Assembly: GCF_013423485.1 (NCBI RefSeq)
Contig: NZ_JABFFR010000069.1
Coordinates: 1-34,012, forward strand
Length of the DNA stretch: 34,012 nt
Direction: 5' to 3'
Origin: Azospirillum oleiclasticum
GTDB lineage: Bacteria > Pseudomonadota > Alphaproteobacteria > Azospirillales > Azospirillaceae
In this document: one piece after another, positions 6,236 through 14,146 of the stretch
Layout of the letters: every line of letters begins with the position of its first letter
How positions within the stretch are numbered: position 1 is the stretch's first letter
The notes under the pieces: model-generated
What the model was told of the DNA's origin: nothing
The model's input: only the letters and a program-made list of their open reading frames with translations
Database searches by the model: none
Program-made: the position numbers and the translations under genes

Positions 6236-8100
6236 ACCGGCACCAGCACGTCGGCCACGGGGTCGGGGCCGCGGCCCTGGCCGCTCTGCGCCGATTCCTG
6301 CTGACGCGCCCACAGCGCGGCGTAGGAACCGCCCAGCGCCAGCAGCTCGGTGTGCCGGCCGCGCTCGACGATGCGCCCCTGCTCCAGCACGAGGATCTCG
6401 TCGGCGTCGATGACCGTCGAGAGGCGGTGGGCGATGACCAGCGTCGTCCGCCCCTCGCTGATCTGCCGCAGGTTGGCCTGGATCTCGCGTTCGGTGTGGG
6501 TGTCGAGCGCCGAGGTCGCCTCGTCGAACAGCAGGATCGACGGGTCCTTCAGGATGGTGCGGGCGATGGCGACGCGCTGCTTCTCGCCGCCCGACAGCTT
6601 CAACCCGCGTTCGCCCACGGTGGACTGGTAGCCGTCCGGCAGCGCCATGATGAAGTCGTGGATGTGGGCCAGCCGTGCCGCACGCTCCACCTCCGACGGG
6701 GCCGCACCGGGGCGGCCGTAGGCGATGTTGTAGAAGACGGTGTCGTTGAACAGCACCGTGTCCTGCGGAACGATGCCGATGGCCCCGCGCAGGCTGGACT
6801 GGGTCACGCCGCGCAGATCCTGCCCGTCGATCAGGATGCGCCCGCCCGACACGTCGTAGAAGCGGAACAGAAGCCGGCTGATGGTGGATTTGCCCGCCCC
6901 CGACGGCCCGACGATGGCGACCGTGCGGCCCGCCGGGACGGTGAAGGACACCCCCTTCAGGATCGGCCGGCGCGGGTCGTAGCCGAAGGACACGTCCTCG
7001 AAGCGCAGCTCGCCGCCGGTCACCGCCAACGCCGGGGCGCCGGCGGCGTCCGCCACCTCGCGCTCCACCGACAGCAGCGTGAACATCGCCTCCATGTCGG
7101 CCAGCGCCTGCTTGATCTCGCGGTAGACCATGCCGAAGAAGTTGAGGGGCTGGTAGAGCTGCAGCAGGTAGGTGTTGACCAGCACGAAGTCGCCCAGCGT
7201 CAGCTCCCCGGCGACGATGCCGCGCCCGGCCATGAACATCACGAGCGTCAGCCCGACGGCGATGATGGCGCTCTGCCCGACGTTGAGCAGGGCCAGGCTC
7301 TGCTCGCTGCGGACGGCGGCGCGCTCGTAGGCGCGCAGCGCCTCGTCGTAGCGGCGCGCCTCGTGCGCCTCGTTGCCGAAATACTTGACCGTCTCGTAGT
7401 TCAGCAGGCTGTCGATGGCCTTGGTGTTGGCCTTGCCGTCGGTGTCGTTCATCTCGCGCCGGAACTGGGTCCGCCATTCCGACACGGTGAAGGTGTAGAC
7501 GATGTAGGCCGCCACCGTCGCCAGCGTCACCAGCGCGTAGGAGATCCCCAGCATGTGGGCCAGGATCGCGGTGACCAGCAGGATCTCCACGATGGTCGGC
7601 ACGATGCTGAACAAGGAATAGGACAGGATCGTCTGGATCGCCCGTGTGCCCCGCTCCAGCGAGCGCGACAGGCCGCCGGTCTGGCGCTCCAGGTGAAAGC
7701 GCAGCGACAGCGCGTGCAGATGCTGGAAGACCGACAGGGCCGACTTGCGGATGGCGCCCTGCTCCACCTTCACGAAAATGGCGTCGCGCAGCTCGCCGAA
7801 GGCCAGCGACAGCACGCGCGCCAGCCCATAGGCCAGGATCAGGCCGACCGGGACGGTCAGCGCGTCCACCGGCAGCGACAGGGCGTCGATGGCCTGCTTG
7901 TAGAGGAGCGGGGTGTAGACGGTGGCCGCCTTGGCGATCACCAGGAACAGCAGGGCCACCACCACGCGCACCCGCGTCTCCACGTCGCCGGCGGGCCACA
8001 GATGAGGAAGCAGCGTGCGCAGGGCGCGCATCTCGCCGATGCGGGGCTGGACTGGCGGGGTGTCCGTGGGCGCGATCGGGGCGGTGCTGTCGGTCGTCAT
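6232..8100 (-). CDS. ATM1-type ABC exporter, fused membrane and ATPase domains
   Basis: The 622-residue half-transporter has an N-terminal six-helix membrane domain (about residues 45-340) and a C-terminal ATPase. Walker A GPSGAGKST is near residue 396, signature LSGGEKQRVAIART near 500 and Walker B LLFDEATSALD near 520; it would act as a homodimer in the inner membrane. Sequence blocks such as NYETVKYFGNE, NFFGMVYREIKQALADME and GERGLKLSGGEKQRVAIARTI mark the ATM1/HMT1 group, which exports glutathione-linked sulfur or metal compounds. I chose the ATG at 8100; the open frame continues upstream to 8268 but without typical exporter sequence. It overlaps the heme oxygenase gene by 4 bases. Substrate is unknown; iron-sulfur or heavy-metal homeostasis is the family expectation. 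Confidence 0.92.
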   Translation of the reverse strand: MTTDSTAPIAPTDTPPVQPRIGEMRALRTLLPHLWPAGDVETRVRVVVALLFLVIAKAATVYTPLLYKQAIDALSLPVDALTVPVGLILAYGLARVLSLAFGELRDAIFVKVEQGAIRKSALSVFQHLHALSLRFHLERQTGGLSRSLERGTRAIQTILSYSLFSIVPTIVEILLVTAILAHMLGISYALVTLATVAAYIVYTFTVSEWRTQFRREMNDTDGKANTKAIDSLLNYETVKYFGNEAHEARRYDEALRAYERAAVRSEQSLALLNVGQSAIIAVGLTLVMFMAGRGIVAGELTLGDFVLVNTYLLQLYQPLNFFGMVYREIKQALADMEAMFTLLSVEREVADAAGAPALAVTGGELRFEDVSFGYDPRRPILKGVSFTVPAGRTVAIVGPSGAGKSTISRLLFRFYDVSGGRILIDGQDLRGVTQSSLRGAIGIVPQDTVLFNDTVFYNIAYGRPGAAPSEVERAARLAHIHDFIMALPDGYQSTVGERGLKLSGGEKQRVAIARTILKDPSILLFDEATSALDTHTEREIQANLRQISEGRTTLVIAHRLSTVIDADEILVLEQGRIVERGRHTELLALGGSYAALWARQQESAQSGQGRGPDPVADVLVPV

Positions 8101-8345
8101 GGCGGTGGAGCGGGTGGCGGGGGAGCGGGCGGTGGGTCGGGGCGACGTGCAGCGATGACGTGGTGCGTTCCTCGGCCGGAAGTAAGCCGCGATCCTCGCT
8201 GCCCTGTCATGCGGCCGATCGTCCGCCCGACCGGAAGGTAACAGAAGATTTACGACGATGGTGAACACTCCCGCAACGATTGCGGCGTAACCTCCTCCGG
8301 GCGCGCCGTCGGCGCATCGCCAGTTTTCCGCGGGATGGACGAGTC
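8101..8345. promoter_or_regulatory. Divergent promoter region between ABC exporter and chemoreceptor
   Basis: These 245 bases separate two divergent genes. CCGCAA (8271-8276) and TTGCGG (8280-8285) form a 6-bp inverted repeat with a 3-base spacer, 61 bases upstream of the chemoreceptor ATG, in a locally AT-richer stretch. No convincing -35/-10 pair could be fixed by eye. Confidence 0.35.
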
Positions 8346-10805
8346 ATGCAGGAATCGAGTTTCTCCGGCCGGTTCAAGGTCGGCACCCGCATCTACACCG
8401 GGTTCGGGCTGATCCTGGCGCTGCTGACGGTGGTGGCTGCCATCGGCTATCTGGCGCTGGGCAGCGCGCAGACAGGGTTCGACCGCTACGCGTCGATCTC
8501 CGACAACTCGCTGCGCATCGCGGAGCTCGGCCGTGACGTGTCGGACATGCGCCGCAATGTCGTGGGCTTCATCCACACCGGCAGCCAGGATTCGGTGGCG
8601 CAGGTGCGCAAGCTGCAGGAACGGCTGCGCACCACCATGCGCGACGCGGTCGCCGCCACCACGAACGCCGAACGGCGGGCCAACCTGGATCGCATGCAAC
8701 GGGTCTTCGACGCGTACAGCACCAATTTCGACAAGCTGGTGGTCCTGCGCGCGCGGCGGGACGAGCTGGTCGAAAAGCAGCTCAACGTCATGGGGCAGAA
8801 GGCGCGCCAAAACCTGACCCGGATCATCGAAACCGCCATGGCCGACGGCGATTTCGAGGCGGCCGCGCTGGCCGGCCAGGCCCAGGAGAGGCTGATGCTG
8901 TCCCGCATCGGCAACATGCGTTTCCTGGCGAGCCCGTCCGAGAAGGCCGCCGACGAGGTCAAGACCCGCAACGCCGCCTTCAACACCGTCATCGGCCGGC
9001 TGGCCGAGCGCCTGCACAACCCGGAGCGCAAGGCGCTGGCGGCCGAGGCCGACCAGATCGCCGAGCGCTACCTGCAGGCCTTCATCGCGGTGTCGGCGGC
9101 GGTGTTCGACGCCGACCGACTCGTCAGCGATGTCATGGTGCCCGAGGCGGAGGAATTCGCGCAGCTCGCCGACCGCACAATCGACCTGCAATCCGCGGCC
9201 CGCACCGATCTGCTGTCCACGACCTCGGCGGAGATGGCGGCGGGACGCACCGGCGACCTGACGGTCGCGTCGGTGGTGATCGTGCTCGGCATCTTCCTGG
9301 CCTTCGCGGTGTCGCGCAGCATCGTGCGGCCGGTGCAGGGCATGACGTCGGCCATGCAGCGGCTGGCCGGCGGTGACCTGGCCGTCGATGTGCCGGCGAC
9401 CGCCGACCGCGACGAGATCGGCGAGATGGCGAAATCGGTGCTGGTGTTCAAGGAGAACGCCATCGAGAAGAAGCGCATGGCGGATGCCGAGGCGGAACGG
9501 CTGGAAGCCGAGCGCCGCGCCGACGAGGCCCAGCGCGCCCGCGAGCGCGCCATCGGCGAGGAGATCGCCGCCCTGATCGACGGCGTGTCCCGCGGCGATC
9601 TGTCGCGCCGGCTCGACCTCGCCGGCAAGGACGGCTTCTACCGGACCATGGCGGAGGGCATCAACCGGCTGACCGACACCGTCGCCAACGTTATCACCGA
9701 CCTCGGCGAGGTGCTGTCCGCGCTCGCCGCCGGCGACCTCGACAAGCGGGTGGCCCGCGACTACCAGGGCGCCTTCCAGAGGGTGAAGGACGACGTCAAC
9801 GCCACCTCCGCCAAGCTGGCGGAGATCGTCGGCCAGATCACCACGGCGGCCGACACCATCGCCTCGGCCTCGGCCGAGGTGTCGGCCGGCTCCAGCGATC
9901 TCGCCGACCGCACCGAGCAGCAGGCGTCCAGCCTGGAGGAGACGGCGGCCAGCATGGAGGAGCTGGGCGCCACCGTCCGCTCCAACGCCGAGAACGCCCA
10001 GCGCGCCAACCGCATGGCGGCCGACGCCCGCAAGGCGGCGGAGAATGGCGGCGGGGTGGCCGGCTCGGCCATCGCGGCGATGAAGCGGATCGAGTCGGCG
10101 TCCCGCAAGATCACCGACATCATCGGCGTGATCGACGAGATCGCCTTCCAGACCAACCTGCTGGCGCTCAACGCCGCGGTGGAGGCTGCGCGGGCCGGTG
10201 ACGCGGGCCGTGGCTTCGCGGTGGTGGCGCAGGAGGTCCGCCAGCTCGCCCAGCGCTCCGCCCAGGCGTCCAAGGAGATCAAGGCGCTGATCCTGGACAG
10301 CGACGGGCAGGTGCGCGACGGCGTGGAGCTGGTCAAGAGCGCCGGCGATGCGCTGAATGGCATTGTCGATGGCGTGCAGCAGGTCGCCGCGCTGATCGCC
10401 GAGATGGCGTCCGCGTCCACCGAACAGGCGACGGCGCTCGACGAGATCAACGCCACCATCGCCCAGATGGACGAGATGACCCAGAAGAACGCCGCACTGG
10501 TGGAGGAGGCGACCGCCGCTGCCCAGGCCATGGCCGGGCAGGCCGGCGATCTCAAGGAGCATGTCTCCTTCTTCAAGCTGGCGCGCCGGGCCGGGGCGGC
10601 CCCATCCCAGGTGACGCAGCCCCGGCCGGCCGCCGGTGCCGCCGCGGCGGCGCGTCCGGCCGTGCGCAAGCCCGCGGTCCAGCCGGCGCGCGCCGTGCCC
10701 CGCCCGGCGAAGGCGGCTTCGGCGACCGCCCACGAGGCGGCCCCGAAGGTCGGCGTCCTCAAGCGGGCGGCGGCGGAGGCGGACGACGACTGGACGGAGT
10801 TCTGA
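8346..10805 (+). CDS. Methyl-accepting chemotaxis protein with multi-HAMP linker and C-terminal tether
   Basis: The 819-residue inner-membrane chemoreceptor has a membrane segment at about 18-40 and a large helical periplasmic domain of about 260 residues (helical-bimodular size). A second membrane segment lies near 305-322, followed by HAMP. Two further HAMP-like modules follow, recognised by repeated AAGDL/SRGDLSRRL patterns around 400-490, then the signalling hairpin. Its tip IAFQTNLLALNAAVEAARAG is canonical for CheA/CheW binding. After a flexible Ala/Pro-rich linker the protein ends DWTEF, which fits the W-x-x-F pentapeptide that tethers CheR or CheB (NWETF in E. coli Tar). I chose the ATG at 8346, just before the hydrophobic segment. 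No cheA or cheW is nearby, so it is an orphan receptor. The ligand is unknown. Confidence 0.95.
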   Translation: MQESSFSGRFKVGTRIYTGFGLILALLTVVAAIGYLALGSAQTGFDRYASISDNSLRIAELGRDVSDMRRNVVGFIHTGSQDSVAQVRKLQERLRTTMRDAVAATTNAERRANLDRMQRVFDAYSTNFDKLVVLRARRDELVEKQLNVMGQKARQNLTRIIETAMADGDFEAAALAGQAQERLMLSRIGNMRFLASPSEKAADEVKTRNAAFNTVIGRLAERLHNPERKALAAEADQIAERYLQAFIAVSAAVFDADRLVSDVMVPEAEEFAQLADRTIDLQSAARTDLLSTTSAEMAAGRTGDLTVASVVIVLGIFLAFAVSRSIVRPVQGMTSAMQRLAGGDLAVDVPATADRDEIGEMAKSVLVFKENAIEKKRMADAEAERLEAERRADEAQRARERAIGEEIAALIDGVSRGDLSRRLDLAGKDGFYRTMAEGINRLTDTVANVITDLGEVLSALAAGDLDKRVARDYQGAFQRVKDDVNATSAKLAEIVGQITTAADTIASASAEVSAGSSDLADRTEQQASSLEETAASMEELGATVRSNAENAQRANRMAADARKAAENGGGVAGSAIAAMKRIESASRKITDIIGVIDEIAFQTNLLALNAAVEAARAGDAGRGFAVVAQEVRQLAQRSAQASKEIKALILDSDGQVRDGVELVKSAGDALNGIVDGVQQVAALIAEMASASTEQATALDEINATIAQMDEMTQKNAALVEEATAAAQAMAGQAGDLKEHVSFFKLARRAGAAPSQVTQPRPAAGAAAAARPAVRKPAVQPARAVPRPAKAASATAHEAAPKVGVLKRAAAEADDDWTEF

Positions 10806-10812
10806 TCGGGTC

Positions 10813-10836
10813 CCCGCCCTCTTCGGGGGGCGGGGT
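10813..10836 (+). terminator. Terminator-like hairpin after the chemoreceptor gene
   Basis: CCCCGCCC and GGGCGGGG form an 8-bp stem with an 8-base loop 7 bases past the stop codon; TTCCCC follows rather than a full T run. Confidence 0.6.
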
Positions 10837-10913
10837 TCCCCAATTAACCTTTGGGCAACCACCCCGTGTTCTGCTCGATCGACGTCCGATCCACCAGACC
10901 CGAGGCGATTGCC

Positions 10914-11075
10914 ATGCGGCCGGTCCCAGCTTCTGTCCCGCTGCTGCTCGCACTGCTGCTGCTCTCCGCCTGCGGTGCCGTCGGTGGGGCCGCCAGCCTC
11001 GTGGGCACCGCGGTCGATGTCACCGCCAGCGCCGTGACCACCACGGTGGATGTCGTGACCTCCCCCATCCGCTGA
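10914..11075 (+). CDS. Small entericidin-like lipoprotein
   Basis: The predicted product has 53 residues. It has a signal sequence ending in a lipobox, LLSAC, so Cys20 would be lipidated and anchored to the inner or outer membrane. The mature part is only about 34 residues, rich in Gly, Ala, Val and Thr (VGGAASLVGTAVDVTASAV), which resembles entericidin-type peptides. GAGG lies 8 bases before the ATG. An upstream TTG at 10851 is an unlikely start because it would bury the signal peptide. It is the first of three consecutive small lipoprotein genes on this strand. Function unknown; a stress or envelope role is a guess from family likeness. Confidence 0.7.
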   Translation: MRPVPASVPLLLALLLLSACGAVGGAASLVGTAVDVTASAVTTTVDVVTSPIR

Positions 11076-11123
11076 GCGAAATCGCCGGCCGGGCCGCAAC
11101 GCGGGCGCGGCTGCGCTGTTGTG

Positions 11124-11167
11124 GGCATACCAAACCAACGTTTGGACCAACGTTTTGGAGGTATGCC
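11124..11167 (+). promoter_or_regulatory. Nested inverted repeats covering the RBS of the PRC-barrel gene
   Basis: GGCATACC (11124-11131) pairs perfectly with GGTATGCC (11160-11167), which ends at the base before the ATG and overlaps the Shine-Dalgarno GGAGG (11157-11161). Between them lie two near-identical tandem palindromes, CCAACGTTTGG (11135-11145) and CCAACGTTTTGG (11147-11158). The layout fits an RNA hairpin that hides the ribosome site, or a double operator. Confidence 0.6.
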
Positions 11168-11605
11168 ATGCGACGCTTGATGGTGGTCGGCGCTTCGGCC
11201 CTGCTGCTCCTGGGAACGGCCGGCTGCGCGCAGGTGAGCGAGTGGACCGGCGGATCGACGGCCTCCAACCCGGTGTCGCGGGCGGACAGCACCACGCTGG
11301 CGGCGCTGACGCCCCAGCAGATGCTGGGCAAGTCCGTCATCGGCAGCGACGGCCGCACCGTCGGCGAGGTCGAGGATGTGCTGCTGAACCAGAACGGGCA
11401 GGCCTACCGCCTCATCGTGTCCACCGGCCAGACCCTGGGGATGGGCGGCAAGACCGTGGCGCTCGACGCCGAGCCGCTGCGCTGGGCCAGCGACCGCAAC
11501 TCCATCGTGACGACGGAGATGACCTCCGCCCAGATCGACGGCCTGCCGGAGTTCCGGTACGACAACAGCATGACCTCGCTGAACCGGCAGCAGCGCACCC
11601 AGTAA
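11168..11605 (+). CDS. PRC-barrel domain lipoprotein
   Basis: The 145-residue protein starts with a signal sequence and lipobox-like GTAGC (Cys20), so it is probably a lipoprotein. After a Ser/Thr/Gly-rich spacer, residues 48-130 form a PRC-barrel: LTPQQMLGKSVIGSDGRTVG, then EVEDVLLNQNGQAYRLIVSTG and the closing strand TVALDAEPLRW. PRC-barrels occur in RimM, photosynthetic reaction-centre H subunits and many stress-linked envelope proteins. A strong GGAGG lies 6 bases before the ATG but is partly paired in the hairpin described above. Codon use matches the chromosome. Precise function unknown; the domain call is firm. Confidence 0.88.
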   Translation: MRRLMVVGASALLLLGTAGCAQVSEWTGGSTASNPVSRADSTTLAALTPQQMLGKSVIGSDGRTVGEVEDVLLNQNGQAYRLIVSTGQTLGMGGKTVALDAEPLRWASDRNSIVTTEMTSAQIDGLPEFRYDNSMTSLNRQQRTQ

Positions 11606-11697
11606 CGGCATGGGGTGACGGCACGCGGGGCGGCTCTGGAAGGGCGGGGAGCTTGGCGGTAAAGTCCGCCCCCCGAACCCGCCCGACCGGAGCCGTC

Positions 11698-12285
11698 ATG
11701 CCCGTCCGTCCCGTCCTCCTGGCCGCCGTGGCCGCTCTCGTGCTGACCGCCTGCCAGAGCGCACCGCCGCGTCCGCCGGTCCGTCCCGTCAACTTCGCGA
11801 ATTTCGCACCGATCGTGCTGAACGTCGCGACGGTGGACGTGGTGGACCAGCGGCGTGCGGGCGGTGCCGCGTCCGTCGATGGCCGCATCCCGGTTCCGCC
11901 GGCCGAGGCGGTGCGTCGCTGGGCCGCGGAACGGTTGCAGGCCGGCGGGCTTCAGGGGCGTGTCCGCGTGGTCATCAAGGACGCCACGGTCGTGGAGACG
12001 CAGCTGCCGCGCACCGGCGGTGTGCAGGGTTTCTTCACCACCCAGCAGGCGCAGCGCTACGACGGCCGCATCGAGGTGGAGGTGACCGGCGAGGTGCCGG
12101 GCGACACTGCCTTCCGCGGCTTCACCCGGGCCGCCGTCACCACCTCCACCACCGTGCCGGAGAACATCACACTGGCCGACCGCGAGGCCACCCTGCAGGA
12201 GATGACGCGGTCGATGGCCGAGGATCTGAACGCCCGGCTCGATGCCGGAATCCGCAAGGATCTCGCCGGCATCGTCATGCGCTGA
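11698..12285 (+). CDS. Predicted lipoprotein of unknown function
   Basis: The product has 195 residues. It begins with a short signal sequence ending LVLTAC, giving lipidated Cys19. A Pro-rich spacer (PPRPPVRPV) leads to a folded domain of about 160 residues. That domain has alternating strands (IVLNVATVDVVDQ, RVRVVIKDATVVETQ, YDGRIEVEVTGEV) and a C-terminal helix with EMTRSMAEDLNARLDAGI. The strand pattern and N-terminal lipidation resemble small outer-membrane assembly or LptE-like lipoproteins, but I do not recognise a named family. GGAG precedes the ATG. It is the last of the three small lipoprotein genes and converges with the second chemoreceptor gene, only 23 bases away. Confidence 0.75.
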   Translation: MPVRPVLLAAVAALVLTACQSAPPRPPVRPVNFANFAPIVLNVATVDVVDQRRAGGAASVDGRIPVPPAEAVRRWAAERLQAGGLQGRVRVVIKDATVVETQLPRTGGVQGFFTTQQAQRYDGRIEVEVTGEVPGDTAFRGFTRAAVTTSTTVPENITLADREATLQEMTRSMAEDLNARLDAGIRKDLAGIVMR

Positions 12286-12294
12286 CGCCGTGCA

Positions 12295-12322
12295 TCAGGC
12301 GGCGTTGGTCAGGCGGCGTTGC
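12295..12322. repeat. 14-bp tandem duplication over a stop codon
   Basis: TCAGGCGGCGTTGG is followed at once by TCAGGCGGCGTTGC. The second copy contains the stop codon and last codons of the minus-strand chemoreceptor gene, so the stop and three preceding codons are duplicated outside the gene. Confidence 0.8.
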
Positions 12323-14027
12323 TGCCGCGCACGCGGCCCAGGAACTGGCGCACCGAGTCCTGCAGCGCGTGGGCGTTGCCGGTCAGCGTCTCGGTCGTGG
12401 ACTGGATGGCCGCCGCGGCGCGCCCGGTCTCCGCGGCGGCGACCGAGAACTCGCCGACCGTGGCCGACACCTGCTGCGTGCGCCCGGACGCCGTCTGCAC
12501 GGCGCGGGCGATCTCGGCGGTGACGGCGTTCTGCTCATCGACCGCGGCGGCCACGGCGGACGAGATCTCGTTCATGCGGGCGATGGTGCGGCCGACGCCC
12601 TGGATGGCGGTCACCGCCGTGCCGGTCGATCCCTGGATGGCGGCGACCTGCTGGGCGATGTCCTCGGTAGCCTTGGCGGTCTGGCTGGCGAGGTTCTTGA
12701 CCTCCGAGGCGACCACGGCGAAGCCCTTACCGGCTTCACCCGCCCGCGCCGCCTCGATCGTGGCGTTCAGCGCCAGCAGATTGGTCTGGCTGGCGATGGC
12801 GCCGATCAGGCCGATCACCTCGCCGATCTTGGCGGCGGCGCGGTTCAGCCCCTCCACCGTGTCGTTGGTGCGGTTGACCTCCTGCACGGCGGAGCGGGCC
12901 ACCTCGGCGGAGGTGCCGACCTGCCGCGCGATCTCGGAGATGGACGACGCCATCTGCTCGGCGGCTCCGGCGGCGTCGTTGACGCTGGCGGTCGCCTCGT
13001 CGGTGGCGCGCACGACCACCTCGGTCTGCCGGCTGGTCTCGTCGGCGGTGCGCGCCATGCGGTCGGCCGACCCCCGCATATCGGCGGACGCACGGATCAG
13101 CCCGTCGATGACCGACTGCACGTCGGTCTCGAACAGCCGCGCCATGTCGTCCAGGGCCTTGCGCTTGGCGACCTCGGCCTGCGCCATCATCGCCTCCTGC
13201 TCGGCCTTCATGCGGTCGGTGGCCTCCATGGCGTCGCGGAAGACCGCCAGCGACTCGACGATGGCGCCCAGCTCGTCGCGGCGGCGCAGTGCCGCCACGT
13301 CGATGGCGCGGTTGCCCTCCGCCAGCCCGTGGGTGGCGTCGGCGATGCGCCGCACGGAACCGGCCGTCGCCCGGCCCAGCCCGATGGCGAAGCCCAGCGT
13401 CAGCGTCACCGCGGCGACGACGACGCCGAGGAAGACCTGCTCGGTGCGGCCGGCCTCCGCCGCCGCTTGCCGGGCACGGGCATCCGATTCCGCCACCATG
13501 CTGTCGACCAGCTCCTGGATCAGCCGGCTCATGCGCTCGAAGTTGGCGGTGAAGGGCTGCAGGAAGGACACGGTGCTGGCGAAGTCGATCTCCATCATCG
13601 AGCCGACGAACTCCACCGCCCCCTTGTAGGTCGTCAGTTCCTTGGTGACCTCGCCGATCGCACTGACCTGCGCCTGGTCGCTCAGAGTGCTCTTGATCGC
13701 GTCCAGGTCGGCGATCAGCCGGTCAACGTCGCCGCCGAGGGTGGCAATCTCCGCCGCGAGATTGCCGCCCGCCACACCGCCGGCCTGGTTCGTCATCAGC
13801 CGGAACAACGTGCCGTTGGCCCGCTGCACGCGACCGGCGACGGCCTCCAGCTCGGTCGCCCGCTTGAGGTCGAGATCGACGATGTCGCGCGTGGTGCGGA
13901 CCTGCCGGTCCAACCCCGACACGCCGACATAGGCGACCCCGGCGATCATGATCACCGCGAGAAGCGGGGCCAGGGCGAACTTGATCGAAAAGGAAAGGTT
14001 GGCCAGCAAGGCGGTGGAGCGCGTCAT
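12309..14027 (-). CDS. Methyl-accepting chemotaxis protein linked to TonB receptor
   Basis: The 572-residue inner-membrane chemoreceptor has a membrane segment at 15-37 and a helical periplasmic domain at about 38-197 (four-helix-bundle size). Its second membrane segment is at 198-220, with one HAMP at 222-275. The signalling domain has the hairpin tip IASQTNLLALNATIEAARAG and continues KGFAVVASEVKNLASQTAKA, the variant common in alphaproteobacterial receptors. Unlike the plus-strand receptor it has no long linker and no C-terminal W-x-x-F tether. GAGG is 8 bases before the ATG. It lies downstream of a TonB-dependent receptor and a small periplasmic protein on the same strand, with 119 bases and a hairpin between, so it may report on uptake of that receptor's ligand. 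Confidence 0.94.
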   Translation of the reverse strand: MTRSTALLANLSFSIKFALAPLLAVIMIAGVAYVGVSGLDRQVRTTRDIVDLDLKRATELEAVAGRVQRANGTLFRLMTNQAGGVAGGNLAAEIATLGGDVDRLIADLDAIKSTLSDQAQVSAIGEVTKELTTYKGAVEFVGSMMEIDFASTVSFLQPFTANFERMSRLIQELVDSMVAESDARARQAAAEAGRTEQVFLGVVVAAVTLTLGFAIGLGRATAGSVRRIADATHGLAEGNRAIDVAALRRRDELGAIVESLAVFRDAMEATDRMKAEQEAMMAQAEVAKRKALDDMARLFETDVQSVIDGLIRASADMRGSADRMARTADETSRQTEVVVRATDEATASVNDAAGAAEQMASSISEIARQVGTSAEVARSAVQEVNRTNDTVEGLNRAAAKIGEVIGLIGAIASQTNLLALNATIEAARAGEAGKGFAVVASEVKNLASQTAKATEDIAQQVAAIQGSTGTAVTAIQGVGRTIARMNEISSAVAAAVDEQNAVTAEIARAVQTASGRTQQVSATVGEFSVAAAETGRAAAAIQSTTETLTGNAHALQDSVRQFLGRVRGSNAA

Positions 14028-14086
14028 GATACCATCCTCAAAGCGGTGCGATGTGCCGGTGCACGCGGCGGGCCGGCGCGCGGCTA

Positions 14087-14133
14087 ATCCACCGGAAGGA
14101 GGCCGCCCTCGGTGGGGGCCGCTCTCGGTGGAT
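14087..14133 (-). promoter_or_regulatory. Intercistronic hairpin between TonB receptor and chemoreceptor genes
   Basis: ATCCACCG (14087-14094) and CGGTGGAT (14126-14133) form a perfect 8-bp stem, with further GC-rich pairing possible inside the loop. It starts 13 bases past the receptor stop codon on the minus strand and lacks a T run. It may lower expression of the downstream chemoreceptor or set the receptor mRNA end. Confidence 0.5.
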
Positions 14134-14146
14134 GCCGACGTCTGGA

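Noticed and set aside
5657..7999. 780-codon minus-strand frame joining heme oxygenase to a frame inside the ABC exporter gene
   Set aside because: Only the part below 6235 carries a conserved domain; the rest is out of frame with the exporter and Arg/Gly-rich, so no fusion protein is made.
8250..11150. 966-codon open frame antisense to the first chemoreceptor
   Set aside because: Low-complexity His/Gly/Arg/Asp composition typical of the antisense frame of GC-rich genes; the sense strand encodes an unmistakable chemoreceptor.
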